The translations under genes and the position numbers were made by a program. 50,591 nucleotides of DNA, from contig CAMJML010000024.1 of the NCBI GenBank assembly GCA_946407015.1, positions 1 to 50,591 of the forward strand, read 5' to 3'. The notes under the pieces are model-generated. The model saw only the letters and a program-made list of their open reading frames with translations. It did no database searches and had not been told where the DNA came from. Positions 1-8,077 of this stretch are shown piece after piece. This DNA is from an uncultured Selenomonadales bacterium. Its GTDB lineage: Bacteria; Bacillota; Negativicutes; DSM-1736; Dendrosporobacteraceae. How positions within the stretch are numbered: position 1 is the first letter of the stretch; each line of letters opens with the position of its first letter.

Positions 1-1
1 C

Positions 2-115
2 AAGACATTCAGAGAACCTGGGTGGCTTGCCGTTTATTCCTTTGCGATTTTGTTTTTGCCGGAGGTGTTTGTGGGCCGGGTATGCAAGAGGATTCACTTT
101 CGTGATGTGGAATAG
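2..115 (+). CDS. C-terminal fragment of an unknown protein (5' end outside window)
   Basis: An open frame enters from the left edge and stops at TAG 113-115. It encodes about 37 residues: a hydrophobic stretch (LAVYSFAILFLPEVFV) followed by a basic tail (GRVCKRIHFRDVE). This could be the end of a membrane or glycosyltransferase-like protein, but the family cannot be told from so little. Another frame is also open to position 105, so the frame choice rests on the more protein-like composition. Confidence 0.4.
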   Translation, partial: KTFREPGWLAVYSFAILFLPEVFVGRVCKRIHFRDVE

Positions 116-161
116 ATAGTACGATAAAAACCTTCCTGCTGGGATGGAGACAGGGCGGCCC

Positions 162-1043
162 ATGATGAAAACCAATAAGAGTCTGTTAGAAATTCACCTT
201 GCTGTTTTGCTGTTTGGATTATCCGGTTTATTTGGTAAACTGATTGCGTTACCGGCGATCATGATTGTTTTCGGACGGGTGGTCTTTGCCAGCGTTTTTT
301 TATTGGCTGTGTTGCTGGCTCTCAAGAAGCCGCTCTTATTGGACAAGCCTAAAGATTATGCCGTTATGGCCGGGATGGGGGCTTTGCTTGCCGTCCACTG
401 GAGCACTTTTTTCTTCGCGATTCAGCTATCCACAGTGGCGATTGGTTTATTGACTTTTTCAACCTTCCCGGTATTTGTCGCTTTCCTGGAGCCTTACTTT
501 TTTAAAGAGAAGCGGTCTGTTCGTGAGATCGTTGTGGCGCTAGTGGCCTTTGGCGGAATTATCCTGGTCATTCCGGAATTTGAGCTGAGCAGCCAGCTGA
601 CTCAAGGAGGGTTTTGGGGAGTGCTGTCCGGCTTGACGTTCGCTTTGCTGTCGCTCCTGAACAGAAAATATGTCAAAGCCTATCCAGGGATGGTGGTGGC
701 TTTCTATGAGCAGGCGGTGGCTGCCGTGCTGCTAATTCCTTATTTTGTTATTCAGCAGCCGCTGATTCAAGCAGGTGATCTCATCCTGTTGGTACTATTA
801 GGCATCGTTTTTACCGGAATGGCCCATTCCTTATTTATCAATGGTCTTCAGGATGTCAAAACCCAAACAGCCGCCATTATTTCCTGCCTCGAGCCGGTAT
901 ACGGGATAGCCTTTGCCGCTTTATACCTGCAGGAACTGCCGGGGATACGTGAACTCGCTGGCGGAGTGATTATTTTAGCTGCGGTTTGCTATTCAACCGT
1001 CTGGAACAACCAGCACGGGAATAATCCAAGCGTCAAAAACTAA
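162..1043 (+). CDS. DMT superfamily (EamA) transporter
   Basis: Inner-membrane transporter of the drug/metabolite family, about 293 residues and nearly entirely hydrophobic, with about ten predicted membrane spans in two EamA repeats (first half around residues 5-135, second around 150-285). Members export amino acids, metabolites or drugs; the substrate cannot be predicted here. The frame is open from an ATG at 144, but that ATG has no Shine-Dalgarno. The ATG-ATG pair at 162/165 is preceded by GGAG and GGGCGG, so 162 is preferred, although the signal is weak. It stands alone, and the next gene is behind its own riboswitch. A second EamA protein is encoded at 3143-4114 on the other strand and differs clearly in sequence. 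Confidence 0.9.
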   Translation: MMKTNKSLLEIHLAVLLFGLSGLFGKLIALPAIMIVFGRVVFASVFLLAVLLALKKPLLLDKPKDYAVMAGMGALLAVHWSTFFFAIQLSTVAIGLLTFSTFPVFVAFLEPYFFKEKRSVREIVVALVAFGGIILVIPEFELSSQLTQGGFWGVLSGLTFALLSLLNRKYVKAYPGMVVAFYEQAVAAVLLIPYFVIQQPLIQAGDLILLVLLGIVFTGMAHSLFINGLQDVKTQTAAIISCLEPVYGIAFAALYLQELPGIRELAGGVIILAAVCYSTVWNNQHGNNPSVKN

Positions 1044-1190
1044 ACGAATTACAGCTTTAGTTTCTAAGGGAAAAAGTCCCTGGTTGGGCGTTTCTCACCA
1101 TAATTTACCATAATACGCTGGAATAAATTAGAGGGATTTTATGTTTAATGGAGAATTGTTACAAATAGAGAAAGTATTGTGAATGTGTAT

Positions 1191-1264
1191 TGGCAAACTT
1201 AACGAAAGTTAAGGACGCAAAGCCATGGGGCTAACGATGTTTCATCAATGCCTGCCAGGTTGCT
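1191..1264 (+). ncRNA. Cyclic-di-GMP-I (GEMM-I) riboswitch aptamer
   Basis: The leader carries the conserved GEMM-I blocks in order: GGCAAAC, a GAAA tetraloop hairpin (CTTAAC-GAAA-GTTAAG), GGACGCAAAGCC, a GGGGCTA stretch, and the closing GCCAGGTTGC. GEMM-I aptamers bind cyclic di-GMP and often control motility and chemotaxis genes, which fits the chemoreceptor immediately downstream. The P1 pairing GCAA (1193-1196) with TTGC (1260-1263) shares bases with the left arm of the terminator that follows. Confidence 0.88.
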
Positions 1265-1300
1265 ATATGAGAAAAACTCATGTAACAGCTGGCTTTTTTT
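1254..1300 (+). terminator. Riboswitch expression-platform terminator
   Basis: GCCAG (1254-1258) pairs with CTGGC (1289-1293), GTT (1259-1261) with AAC (1284-1286), and ATGAG (1267-1271) with CTCAT (1277-1281) around an AAAAA loop. Seven T residues follow (1294-1300). The left arm lies inside the 3' part of the aptamer, so aptamer P1 and terminator should exclude each other. That predicts ligand-induced read-through (an ON switch). Confidence 0.8.
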
Positions 1301-1366
1301 GTGGCAGAAGCCAGGGTGCAACATTTTTTCAATGCTTTCAATCTTGAAAAGGAGAGGTGTAATGTA

Positions 1367-3055
1367 ATGCGTAGAATGCCAATTATCGCACAATTAGGTG
1401 GAATGTTTCTGATTTCAATTTTTCTTATGTTGATGTTACTCGGATACACGGCTTATCAATACACGATGTCCAGCGATACATACGAGAATTTGATTACTCA
1501 TACCGCGTCAAATATGATCATGCTCTCGAAGTCGCAGGACGATATGCATACCGGCATTGCTAATCTCCGTGGTTTTATGGCCTATTCAATTGCCAGTTAC
1601 GAACAGGAAGCGCGTAATGATTTTGCCGATAGTGTCAAAGAATTAAAAGTGGCTGTAGAGGGAGTGAAAAACCCTGAGGTCAAAACCGAACTTGTCAAAC
1701 TAGCCAAATTACTGGATGAATACGTTTTTAAAATGGGTCAGCTGATGGACGCCAAAAAGGCCAATGACCCAGCGTTTAATACCTTACTTGCCGAAGGACG
1801 GGCGTTGTCGCAGCAGATTGATCAGCAATTTGATAAAACGATTGATATGGAAGAAACCTTTTTGAAAAAATCGACTGCTGAGTTATTGGAACAGCAAAAA
1901 GCCACCAAAAGACTGGTTGGAATTTTGAGTGTTTTGATTGTTTTGCTGGTTTGTGGCTTAGCCGTATGGTACAGCCGGCGCATGGCTGCCCGCCTGAACC
2001 GTGTGCGCAATGACCTGGATGCTATCAGCCGGTTTGACTTGGCCACAACAGAAATAAAGGCAACCGTGAATGATGAGATCGGTGATATGGCTGCTGCGAT
2101 GACCGTCATGCGCAGCGCGTTGCGGACTCTAGTCGGCCAAATCCGTCAAAACTCCGAATCTTTAGCGGCTGCCAGTCAGGAGTTAAGCGCAACGGTTGAG
2201 GAGCAACTGAGTGCGGCAGAAACCGTATCGACTACGATTGCGGAAGTTTCCAGCGGTACGGCCCATAACACCAACAATATTACCGAGATGTCGGCTACCA
2301 TTCAGGAGCTTTCAGCCAGTGCGGAAGAAATGAATGCCAATGCCTTTGAGGTAAACGCCAATACGCAGAATGCCGTTGATGAGGCGGCTCAGGGAATGGG
2401 CTTGCTGAATCAAATTGTGGCTCAGAATGAAACGGTGGCTAATTCCATGAGCAGCATTACCCAGGTTGCGGACTCGCTAGCCAAAGGGTCGGAAAACATC
2501 CGCGAAATTGTTACGGTCATTCAAAATCTGGCCGGACAGACCAATCTGCTCGCTCTGAATGCTGCCATTGAGGCTGCCCGGGCCGGTGAAGCAGGCCGGG
2601 GATTTGCGGTGGTGGCTGAAGAGGTCCGGAAACTGGCGGAGCAAAGCGCCGAGTCTACCCAGCATATTGGGGACATTATTAACAAAATGACCGGAGATAT
2701 TGATGTTGCCGTGCAGCATGTCCGCAAAGGCAATGATGAGGTCGAAGCCGGTAAGCAAGTGACTTTCAATACCCAAAAAGGCTTTGAAGTGATTATTGAA
2801 AAACTAAACAAAGTGAAAACCGTGGTAGGGCAAATTACCGCCGCCATTGATGAAACGGCCAAGGGAACGCAGGCGATGGTTGGAAATATTGAGAATATCA
2901 GCGCTGTTGCCGAACAAACATCAGCAAGTGCCCAGACGGTAGCTGCAGCTTCCGAAGAACAAAGTGCCAGTATGCATGAGATTAATCATAATGCCGAGTC
3001 ATTAGCGAAAATGGCCGAAGAACTGAATTTGATTATTAGTAAATTTAGACTGTAA
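1367..3055 (+). CDS. Methyl-accepting chemotaxis protein
   Basis: Membrane chemoreceptor of about 562 residues. TM1 lies near residues 8-30, followed by an extracytoplasmic sensor region of about 150 residues, TM2 near 183-203, a HAMP domain to about 258, and a long cytoplasmic coiled coil. The signalling tip is unmistakable ([19 protein letters not shown], then [18 protein letters not shown], around 388-426) and is where CheA/CheW bind. The frame is open from a GTG at 1301, but that codon lies against the riboswitch terminator. The ATG at 1367, preceded by AAGGAG and GAGGTG, is the credible start. Transcription should be gated by the upstream c-di-GMP riboswitch. The sensed ligand is unknown. 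A strong terminator follows. Confidence 0.95.
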   Translation: MRRMPIIAQLGGMFLISIFLMLMLLGYTAYQYTMSSDTYENLITHTASNMIMLSKSQDDMHTGIANLRGFMAYSIASYEQEARNDFADSVKELKVAVEGVKNPEVKTELVKLAKLLDEYVFKMGQLMDAKKANDPAFNTLLAEGRALSQQIDQQFDKTIDMEETFLKKSTAELLEQQKATKRLVGILSVLIVLLVCGLAVWYSRRMAARLNRVRNDLDAISRFDLATTEIKATVNDEIGDMAAAMTVMRSALRTLVGQIRQNSESLAAASQELSATVEEQLSAAETVSTTIAEVSSGTAHNTNNITEMSATIQELSASAEEMNANAFEVNANTQNAVDEAAQGMGLLNQIVAQNETVANSMSSITQVADSLAKGSENIREIVTVIQNLAGQTNLLALNAAIEAARAGEAGRGFAVVAEEVRKLAEQSAESTQHIGDIINKMTGDIDVAVQHVRKGNDEVEAGKQVTFNTQKGFEVIIEKLNKVKTVVGQITAAIDETAKGTQAMVGNIENISAVAEQTSASAQTVAAASEEQSASMHEINHNAESLAKMAEELNLIISKFRL

Positions 3056-3090
3056 TTTTAAAACAATAAAAAACTGTGACGATACCTGAA

Positions 3091-3140
3091 AACAACTTCC
3101 GGCTAGATCAGGATGATTTAGCCGGAAGTTGTTTATTTAT
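3091..3140. terminator. Bidirectional terminator between the chemoreceptor and the EamA gene
   Basis: A perfect 15-bp stem, AACAACTTCCGGCTA (3091-3105) with its complement at 3119-3133, is followed by a T-rich tract. It serves the chemoreceptor on the plus strand and could also serve the convergent EamA gene. Confidence 0.85.
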
Positions 3141-3142
3141 TT

Positions 3143-4114
3143 TTATATGCCTTCACCATCCAGGCCGGAAAACTGCTGCTGGTTGCAGATCACGGTCTGA
3201 ACTGTTTTTCGCGGTGCGGGCGTACGGGTAATGAGGACAACCGATAATAAAATGATTATTGCAGCCAAGACAGTCTGGAGCGTTAGCTGTTCATCGGCCA
3301 AAAGCCAGCCTAGAAAAACGGCAACCACAGGGTTTACATAGGCATAGGTCGAGACGATTGCCGGCTTAGCCTTTCTTAGTACCCAGATGTAGGCGCTAAA
3401 GCCTACAATGGAGCCGATAAAAATCAGATAGGTTAATGACCAAAGTGACCGGGCTGAAACTTGCTGGAGGTCAAACTGTCCTAGTTCACCTGTTACAACT
3501 CCCACCAGCAGACAGAGTGCACCACCCATCAAGTTTTGTAAAGCAATTGACATGATGGCGGATTGCGGGAGCCATGCTTGCCGGGAATATAGAGAGCCGG
3601 CTGCCCAGAAAAAAGCCGCAGCGGTTAGAATGAGACAACCCCAAGCCTGAGCTGCAGAATAGCTGGCTTCTTGCAGGGAATGGCTCACTAACAGGATTTG
3701 ACCGGAAAAGCCTAACAATAACCCCAACAATATTCGTTTACTTGGTTTGGTTTCTTTTTGCCAAAGCCATGCCATGGCGGTCATCCATAACGGGACGGTT
3801 CCGACGATGAGTGCGGCAATTCCAGAAGAAACGGTTTGCTCGGCCCAAGCTACCAGAGAATTACCGCCCAGCAGCATCAATCCTCCGGCAATAGCCGCAT
3901 TGCGCCAATGCGTGATAGCTGGGGCGCGGGTACCTTTGAATATTTCCCATAAATATAGCAAAGAACCGGCAATCACAAAACGGATACCTGCCAGTAAAAA
4001 CGGTGGGAATGTTTCCACGGCAAATTTCATGGCCAAATAAGTACCGCCCCAGGGAAAATATACGGCCAGCAAAGCCAGTGCTATGGAATATGAGATCCGG
4101 TTTGCTGCTGTCAT
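3143..4114 (-). CDS. DMT superfamily (EamA, YedA-like) exporter
   Basis: A 323-residue multi-spanning membrane protein with two EamA repeats. The N-terminal PWGGTYLAMKFAVE...PPFLLAGIRF pattern is typical of the YedA/RhaT-like branch of the drug/metabolite transporters, thought to export amino acids or related metabolites. The start is well supported: AAAGGAGAG lies just upstream of the ATG. It lies 28 bp downstream of an Lrp/AsnC regulator on the same strand, almost certainly in one operon. This pairing is common for amino-acid exporters, so an amino-acid or derivative substrate controlled by that regulator is the best inference. The C-terminal tail after the last span is unusually long and polar. 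Confidence 0.92.
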   Translation of the reverse strand: MTAANRISYSIALALLAVYFPWGGTYLAMKFAVETFPPFLLAGIRFVIAGSLLYLWEIFKGTRAPAITHWRNAAIAGGLMLLGGNSLVAWAEQTVSSGIAALIVGTVPLWMTAMAWLWQKETKPSKRILLGLLLGFSGQILLVSHSLQEASYSAAQAWGCLILTAAAFFWAAGSLYSRQAWLPQSAIMSIALQNLMGGALCLLVGVVTGELGQFDLQQVSARSLWSLTYLIFIGSIVGFSAYIWVLRKAKPAIVSTYAYVNPVVAVFLGWLLADEQLTLQTVLAAIIILLSVVLITRTPAPRKTVQTVICNQQQFSGLDGEGI

Positions 4115-4142
4115 GATAGAATCTCTCCTTTGACGATATTCG

Positions 4143-4574
4143 CTAAAAAGACAGTTGGGCTGTTTCTTTTAAGGTATTGAGGACAATAATGGTTTTTGTC
4201 GAGATAGATTCTCCACGTACCCGTTCTTTCATCAATACGCTCAACGATTCGGTATTACGGGTTCGTATTTTGATTAAATAACAATCATCGCCGGCCACAT
4301 TATGAACCTCCTGAACTCCTGGAATATCGACCAGCGAAGCTTCAATGTCTTTGTCACCTGTTACTTTAATCAATACAAAGGCCAGCATATCCAGACCCAG
4401 CTCACGAGGATTGAGTTTGGCTTCATAGCCTGTGATGATTCCCTTTCCTTCGAATTTGCGAATTCTCGCCAGTGTCACGGATGGAGCCAGCTTGACTTGG
4501 CGAGCCACATCGGCATTAGAGATTCGAGCGTTATTTTGCAGTAAATCAAGAATTTTTTTATCTATATGATCCAA
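4143..4574 (-). CDS. Lrp/AsnC family transcriptional regulator
   Basis: Feast/famine regulator of about 143 residues: an N-terminal winged HTH (DHIDKKILDLLQNNARISNADVARQVKLAPSVTLARI, split here as a description) and a C-terminal RAM domain that usually binds an amino acid (VHNVAGDDCYLIKIRT). The frame is open to a GTG at 4583, but GAGGTG (4586-4581) then acts as an ideal ribosome site 6 nt before TTG 4574-4572. That TTG gives the family-typical N-terminus M-D-x-I-D-x-K-I-L. It is first in a two-gene operon with the EamA exporter. Three palindromic boxes upstream suggest autoregulation. Confidence 0.93.
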   Translation of the reverse strand: MDHIDKKILDLLQNNARISNADVARQVKLAPSVTLARIRKFEGKGIITGYEAKLNPRELGLDMLAFVLIKVTGDKDIEASLVDIPGVQEVHNVAGDDCYLIKIRTRNTESLSVLMKERVRGESISTKTIIVLNTLKETAQLSF

Positions 4575-4592
4575 TGTTTTCACCTCAATATC

Positions 4593-4598
4593 ATTATA
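4593..4598 (-). promoter_or_regulatory. -10 element for the Lrp-EamA operon
   Basis: TATAAT on the minus strand, just upstream of the regulator. No good -35 is seen at 16-18 bp, which would suit a promoter that depends on, or is modulated by, a bound regulator. Confidence 0.45.
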
Positions 4599-4619
4599 CG
4601 GACCGTTATGCGAAAGAAA

Positions 4620-4697
4620 AAGGAGCGAATTCTTAGAAAAAGGAATTTCAAAGAATTTTATTCTTAAAATAAGCGTTAAAACAGAATGAAATTCTGT
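4620..4697. promoter_or_regulatory. Three 31-bp-spaced palindromic boxes, candidate Lrp/AsnC operators
   Basis: Two perfect 15-bp palindromes, AAGAAT-TTT-ATTCTT at 4651-4665 and CAGAAT-GAA-ATTCTG at 4682-4696, have centres 31 bp apart. A third, degenerate copy at 4620-4634 (AAGGAG-CGA-ATTCTT, right arm perfect) is again centred 31 bp away. The form resembles Lrp sites (CAG...CTG ends, AT-rich core). The three-turn spacing would put all boxes on one face of the helix. Confidence 0.65.
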
Positions 4698-4817
4698 GAA
4701 ATAAAGATAATGAAGAAAAATATTGCGCTTGCTGCTTTTGGAGCCGAAAAAACGGTTTTCTCATGCTTGCTTAGCAGGTCATGGAATGAGTCTCAAAAAT
4801 TTTTGATCTGTCATTAC

Positions 4818-4843
4818 AAAGCCTGCGCTTGCGCAGGCTTTTT
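4818..4843 (+). terminator. Terminator-like hairpin with no gene in front
   Basis: GCCTGCGC (4821-4828), a TT loop and GCGCAGGC (4831-4838), followed by five T residues. It is too far from the divergent Lrp gene to serve it. It may end a short untranslated RNA starting in 4690-4760, or be an attenuator for the ABC transporter. Confidence 0.6.
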
Positions 4844-4884
4844 GCATCCGTCAATGGGGTATGGTAAGATAAGGTATTATGAAG

Positions 4885-4923
4885 ATAGTGCCCAGCTTCA
4901 TGCAAATGACTTGCCGGCACTAT
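4885..4923 (+). repeat. Inverted repeat in the ABC-transporter leader
   Basis: ATAGTGCC (4885-4892) and GGCACTAT (4916-4923) are perfect inverted arms with a 23-bp spacer, ending about 26 bp before the ABC transporter ATG. It could be a regulator site or an RNA hairpin near the ribosome site. Confidence 0.4.
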
Positions 4924-4948
4924 TGCTGCTTTCGTTGTGGAGGTCTTT

Positions 4949-6691
4949 ATGACAATCTGGACAAAATTTATTCAATACTATAAGCCTTATCGCTGGCTGT
5001 TTTTTACCGACCTGGTATGTGCATCGGTTGTTTCCTTGGTGGATATTACCTTCCCGCAGATTCTGTATTATCTTACCCATGGTGTTTTTACCCGGACGGC
5101 TGCTGAAATCAAGCCGGTGCTGGGCATGGTCGCGGGTGGGATGCTGCTCTTGTATGGGATCCGGTATGGCTGCCAATATTACATTACAACCTGGGGTCAT
5201 ATTATGGGGGCCAGAATGGAAAGCGACATGCGGCAGGATTTGTTTGATCATTATCAGCAGCTATCCTTTTCCTATTATGACCGCAATAATACCGGAGAAA
5301 TGATGTCCAAGCTGGTTTCCGATTTATTCGATATCTCTGAGCTGGCTCATCATGGTCCGGAGAATATTTTTATTTGTACATTGAAAATTATCGGCTCTTT
5401 TCTCTTGCTGCTATTTTTGAATGTCAAAATGACCCTTATTCTGTTCGGAGTGACCGTGGTCATGATCCTCTTTAGTATCTATAAGAACCGGAAGATGAAA
5501 GCTGTCTTCTTGGACAACCGGAAAAAAATTGCCGGTGTCAATTCGCAGGTCCAGGATAGCCTTTCCGGTATTCGTGTTGTTAAATCTTTTGCCAATGAGG
5601 ATTTGGAGCGGGAAAAATTTTGTTCCAGCAATCTGCGGTTTTTGGATTCCAAGGTGGGTAGCTACCGGATGATGGGAAGCTTTCAGGCCGGTAACGGCTT
5701 TTTTCAGGGATTATTGTATACGGCTGTGCTGGTGAGCGGTGGCTACTTTATCGCCAACGGGACCTTACAGGTTGCCGATTTGGCTGTATATGCCCTGTAT
5801 ATCGGAATTTTTATGAACCCCATTGATGTGCTGGTCAATTTTACTGAACAATTTCAGAAAGGGTATTCCGGTTTTAAACGTTTTATGGAAGTGATTCAAA
5901 CTACTCCGGAAATCGTTGAAAAACCCAATGCCGTACCGCTGGCTCAAGTGAAAGGGCAGATTGTCTATCAGGATGTCTCTTTCCGTTATAATCAGGATTC
6001 GGAAGTGCTGGATGGCGTCAATATTACCATTGAAGCAGGAAAAACAGTTGCGCTGGTAGGCCCCTCAGGTGGTGGAAAAACGACCCTGTGTTCCCTGCTG
6101 CCCCGGTTTTATGATGTGAGCGGAGGGGCGGTGCTGATTGACGGGCAGGATGTGCGGGATGTAACGCTTAAATCCTTGCGCAGTGCGATCGGGATTGTAC
6201 AGCAGGATGTGTATTTGTTTGCCGGTTCGATCCGGGATAACATCGCGTATGGCAAGCCGGATGCCAGTGATGAAGAAATTGTAATAGCAGCCAAGCATGC
6301 CAATATTCACGATTTCATTGTCAGTCTTCCGGACGGGTATGACAGTTATGTCGGTGAAAGGGGCACCCGGCTATCGGGAGGGCAGAAACAGCGGATTGCG
6401 ATTGCCCGCGTTTTTTTGAAGAATCCGCAAATTTTAATCCTCGATGAAGCCACTTCAGCACTGGATAATGAGAGTGAACGCTTTATCCAGGCATCCCTGG
6501 AACGTCTGGCTGAAAATCGCACCACCATTGTGGTGGCCCACCGTTTGAGTACTATTCGCAATGCCGACGAGATTATTGTTATTAACCGCAACGGCATTCA
6601 AGAACGTGGCAATCATGCAACCCTTCTGGAGCAAAACGGTCTGTATGCCAAGTATTATCACATGCAGTTTGAGGGATTGGACGATTTGTAA
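4949..6691 (+). CDS. ABC transporter, fused permease and ATPase (MsbA/LmrA-like half-transporter)
   Basis: Exporter half-transporter of 580 residues that should work as a dimer in the inner membrane. The N-terminal six-span permease domain covers about residues 15-310. The ATPase domain carries Walker A GPSGGGKTT (about 371-379), the signature LSGGQKQR (about 474-481), Walker B ILILDEATSALD (about 494-505) and a switch His in VVAHRLS. All catalytic motifs are intact. The frame is open from a GTG four codons earlier, but GGAGG sits 5-6 nt before the ATG at 4949. The family exports lipids, peptides or drugs; the substrate is not predictable. It is transcribed alone. Confidence 0.95.
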   Translation: MTIWTKFIQYYKPYRWLFFTDLVCASVVSLVDITFPQILYYLTHGVFTRTAAEIKPVLGMVAGGMLLLYGIRYGCQYYITTWGHIMGARMESDMRQDLFDHYQQLSFSYYDRNNTGEMMSKLVSDLFDISELAHHGPENIFICTLKIIGSFLLLLFLNVKMTLILFGVTVVMILFSIYKNRKMKAVFLDNRKKIAGVNSQVQDSLSGIRVVKSFANEDLEREKFCSSNLRFLDSKVGSYRMMGSFQAGNGFFQGLLYTAVLVSGGYFIANGTLQVADLAVYALYIGIFMNPIDVLVNFTEQFQKGYSGFKRFMEVIQTTPEIVEKPNAVPLAQVKGQIVYQDVSFRYNQDSEVLDGVNITIEAGKTVALVGPSGGGKTTLCSLLPRFYDVSGGAVLIDGQDVRDVTLKSLRSAIGIVQQDVYLFAGSIRDNIAYGKPDASDEEIVIAAKHANIHDFIVSLPDGYDSYVGERGTRLSGGQKQRIAIARVFLKNPQILILDEATSALDNESERFIQASLERLAENRTTIVVAHRLSTIRNADEIIVINRNGIQERGNHATLLEQNGLYAKYYHMQFEGLDDL

Positions 6692-6747
6692 AGTCAACTG
6701 ATGGTATAAATTCATTTGCAATCAGTAACAAACTGGATTTCAGAGCA

Positions 6748-6761
6748 TAATAGTACTATTA
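6748..6761. promoter_or_regulatory. 14-bp perfect palindrome upstream of the YitT gene
   Basis: TAATAGTACTATTA is fully self-complementary and lies in the gene-free stretch between the ABC transporter and the YitT gene. It is operator-like, but no regulator is identified. Confidence 0.35.
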
Positions 6762-6824
6762 CGAGTCCATGCACAGCCTGCAGACTTCGGAGGAAAAATC
6801 ATTATTATTGAAAAGAGGAACGTT

Positions 6825-7682
6825 ATGCCCAAAAAACATACGATGCTTCATCAGATCAAACGCTATCTGATTTTGTTTATTGGTTCTATTATCTATGCGG
6901 CAGGCTTAGAAATTTTTCTGGTTCCCAATCATGTGATTGACGGCGGGGTGGTTGGGCTTGCCATTATGGCCAGCCATCTGACTGGCCTTCCACTGGCGAT
7001 CTTTTTAATTGCGATCAATATTCCGTTTGTTTATTTAGGCTATAAGCAGATCGGCAAGACTTTTACCATTTCCACCATTTTTGCCATTCTTTCGCTGTCT
7101 TACTGGAGTGGGGTTTTTTTACCCATTCCCGGCTTGACCAATGACTTATTTTTAGCCTCGGTATTTGGCGGCATTATTCTGGGGATCGGGGTGGGCTTAA
7201 TTGTCCGTTATGGCGGTTCACTGGACGGCACCGAGATTGTGGCCATATTAATGGACAAACGCAGCAGCTTTTCCGTCGGCGAAGTGATTTTAGTCATTAA
7301 TTTATTCATTTTATCAGCAGCCGGACTTGTTTTTGGCTGGGACCGGGCGATGTATTCTTTGGTTGCCTATTTTATTGCTTCCAAGGTGATTGATATTACC
7401 ATTCAAGGGTTAGATGAGTCAAAGGCGGTCATTATTGTATCCGATCAATCGGCAGAAATCGCCGATGCTCTGATGGCGCGCCTGGGCAGAGGTGTAACGG
7501 TGCTGCGCGGCCAAGGGGGATATAGCGGCAATGAAAAGAATATTCTATATGCCGTAGTTACGCGGCTGGAGATTGCAAAATTGAAGGCTTTGATTACAGA
7601 TATTGATGAGACGGCTTTTGTCACCATTAATGATGTTCATGATGTCTTGGGCGGAAGCTTTAAAAAGAAAGCCATTCATTAA
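6825..7682 (+). CDS. YitT family membrane protein (DUF161 + DUF2179)
   Basis: A 285-residue protein. The N-terminal YitT membrane domain (about residues 10-170, five to six spans, with GLEIFLVPNHVIDGGVVG and the GGSLDGTEI motif) is followed by a cytoplasmic DUF2179 domain (about 190-280, with TVLRGQGGYSG and a NDVHDVLGG end). This is the standard Firmicute YitT layout, of unknown biochemical role. The start has an AGAGGAA ribosome site. The next gene has its own promoter and T-box, so this looks monocistronic. Confidence 0.92.
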   Translation: MPKKHTMLHQIKRYLILFIGSIIYAAGLEIFLVPNHVIDGGVVGLAIMASHLTGLPLAIFLIAINIPFVYLGYKQIGKTFTISTIFAILSLSYWSGVFLPIPGLTNDLFLASVFGGIILGIGVGLIVRYGGSLDGTEIVAILMDKRSSFSVGEVILVINLFILSAAGLVFGWDRAMYSLVAYFIASKVIDITIQGLDESKAVIIVSDQSAEIADALMARLGRGVTVLRGQGGYSGNEKNILYAVVTRLEIAKLKALITDIDETAFVTINDVHDVLGGSFKKKAIH

Positions 7683-7736
7683 AAAATCCTTTTGTATTAT
7701 CACGAGCGGAACTTTGTGTTTGTTTAAATGAATGTA

Positions 7737-7766
7737 TTGACAAATTTGGTGATTGTTAGCTATAAT
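7737..7766 (+). promoter_or_regulatory. Sigma-A promoter of the T-box/LeuA operon
   Basis: Perfect consensus TTGACA (7737-7742), an 18-bp spacer and TATAAT (7761-7766), placing transcription start near 7773 at the beginning of the T-box leader. Confidence 0.88.
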
Positions 7767-7772
7767 AACGAC

Positions 7773-8024
7773 AATAATTGTTAAAGCGATGAACGGAAAT
7801 AGTAAAGACTGTGCTTGTTCCCAGAGAGCCGGAGGTTGGTGTGATCCGGCAGCAAGGAAGTTTTGAACTCATCTGTGAGCTGCAGCCCGATAAGTAGGGT
7901 GAGCCGGAATTCCACCGTTACAGGGATAGATGGTGTTAGCCGTCGAAAAAGCGGGTTCATGTTGAACCAATTAGAGTGGTACCACGGGTAGCCTTCGTCT
8001 CTAGAGGAGATGAAGGCTTTTTTT
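7773..8024 (+). ncRNA. T-box leader (tRNA-sensing) of the LeuA-family gene
   Basis: About 250 nt of leader with an AGTA motif in the lower left of Stem I (AATAGTAAAG), an AGAGAGCCGG apical region, a GAAC-containing specifier side, and the signature T-box AGAGTGGTACCACGGG (7973-7988). The TGGT bulge would pair with a tRNA whose discriminator base is A. Uncharged tRNA should stabilise the antiterminator and allow read-through. The segment GAA-CTC-ATC holds two possible specifiers, CTC (Leu) and ATC (Ile). The downstream LeuA-family enzyme favours Leu, but the structure was not folded here. Confidence 0.93.
7990..8024 (+). terminator. T-box terminator
   Basis: AGCCTTC-g-TCTC (7990-8001) pairs with GGAGA-t-GAAGGCT, followed by seven T residues. 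Its left arm follows directly on the T-box sequence, the usual mutually exclusive arrangement. Confidence 0.88.
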
Positions 8025-8077
8025 ATTGTCCAGGAATGCCGCAATCAGCGGTTTATTGAATCAAAGGAGGAATAGGG

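Noticed and set aside
1064..1082. Hairpin AGGGA-N5-TCCCT after the first EamA gene as terminator
   Set aside because: Only five pairs and no T tract.
1301..1366. N-terminal extension of the first chemoreceptor from GTG 1301
   Set aside because: It begins directly at the riboswitch terminator and lacks a ribosome site; ATG 1367 gives a normal N-terminus.
4686..4952. 88-codon ORF between the Lrp and ABC transporter genes
   Set aside because: It reads through a strong terminator hairpin and across the inverted repeat, has no ribosome site and no family resemblance.
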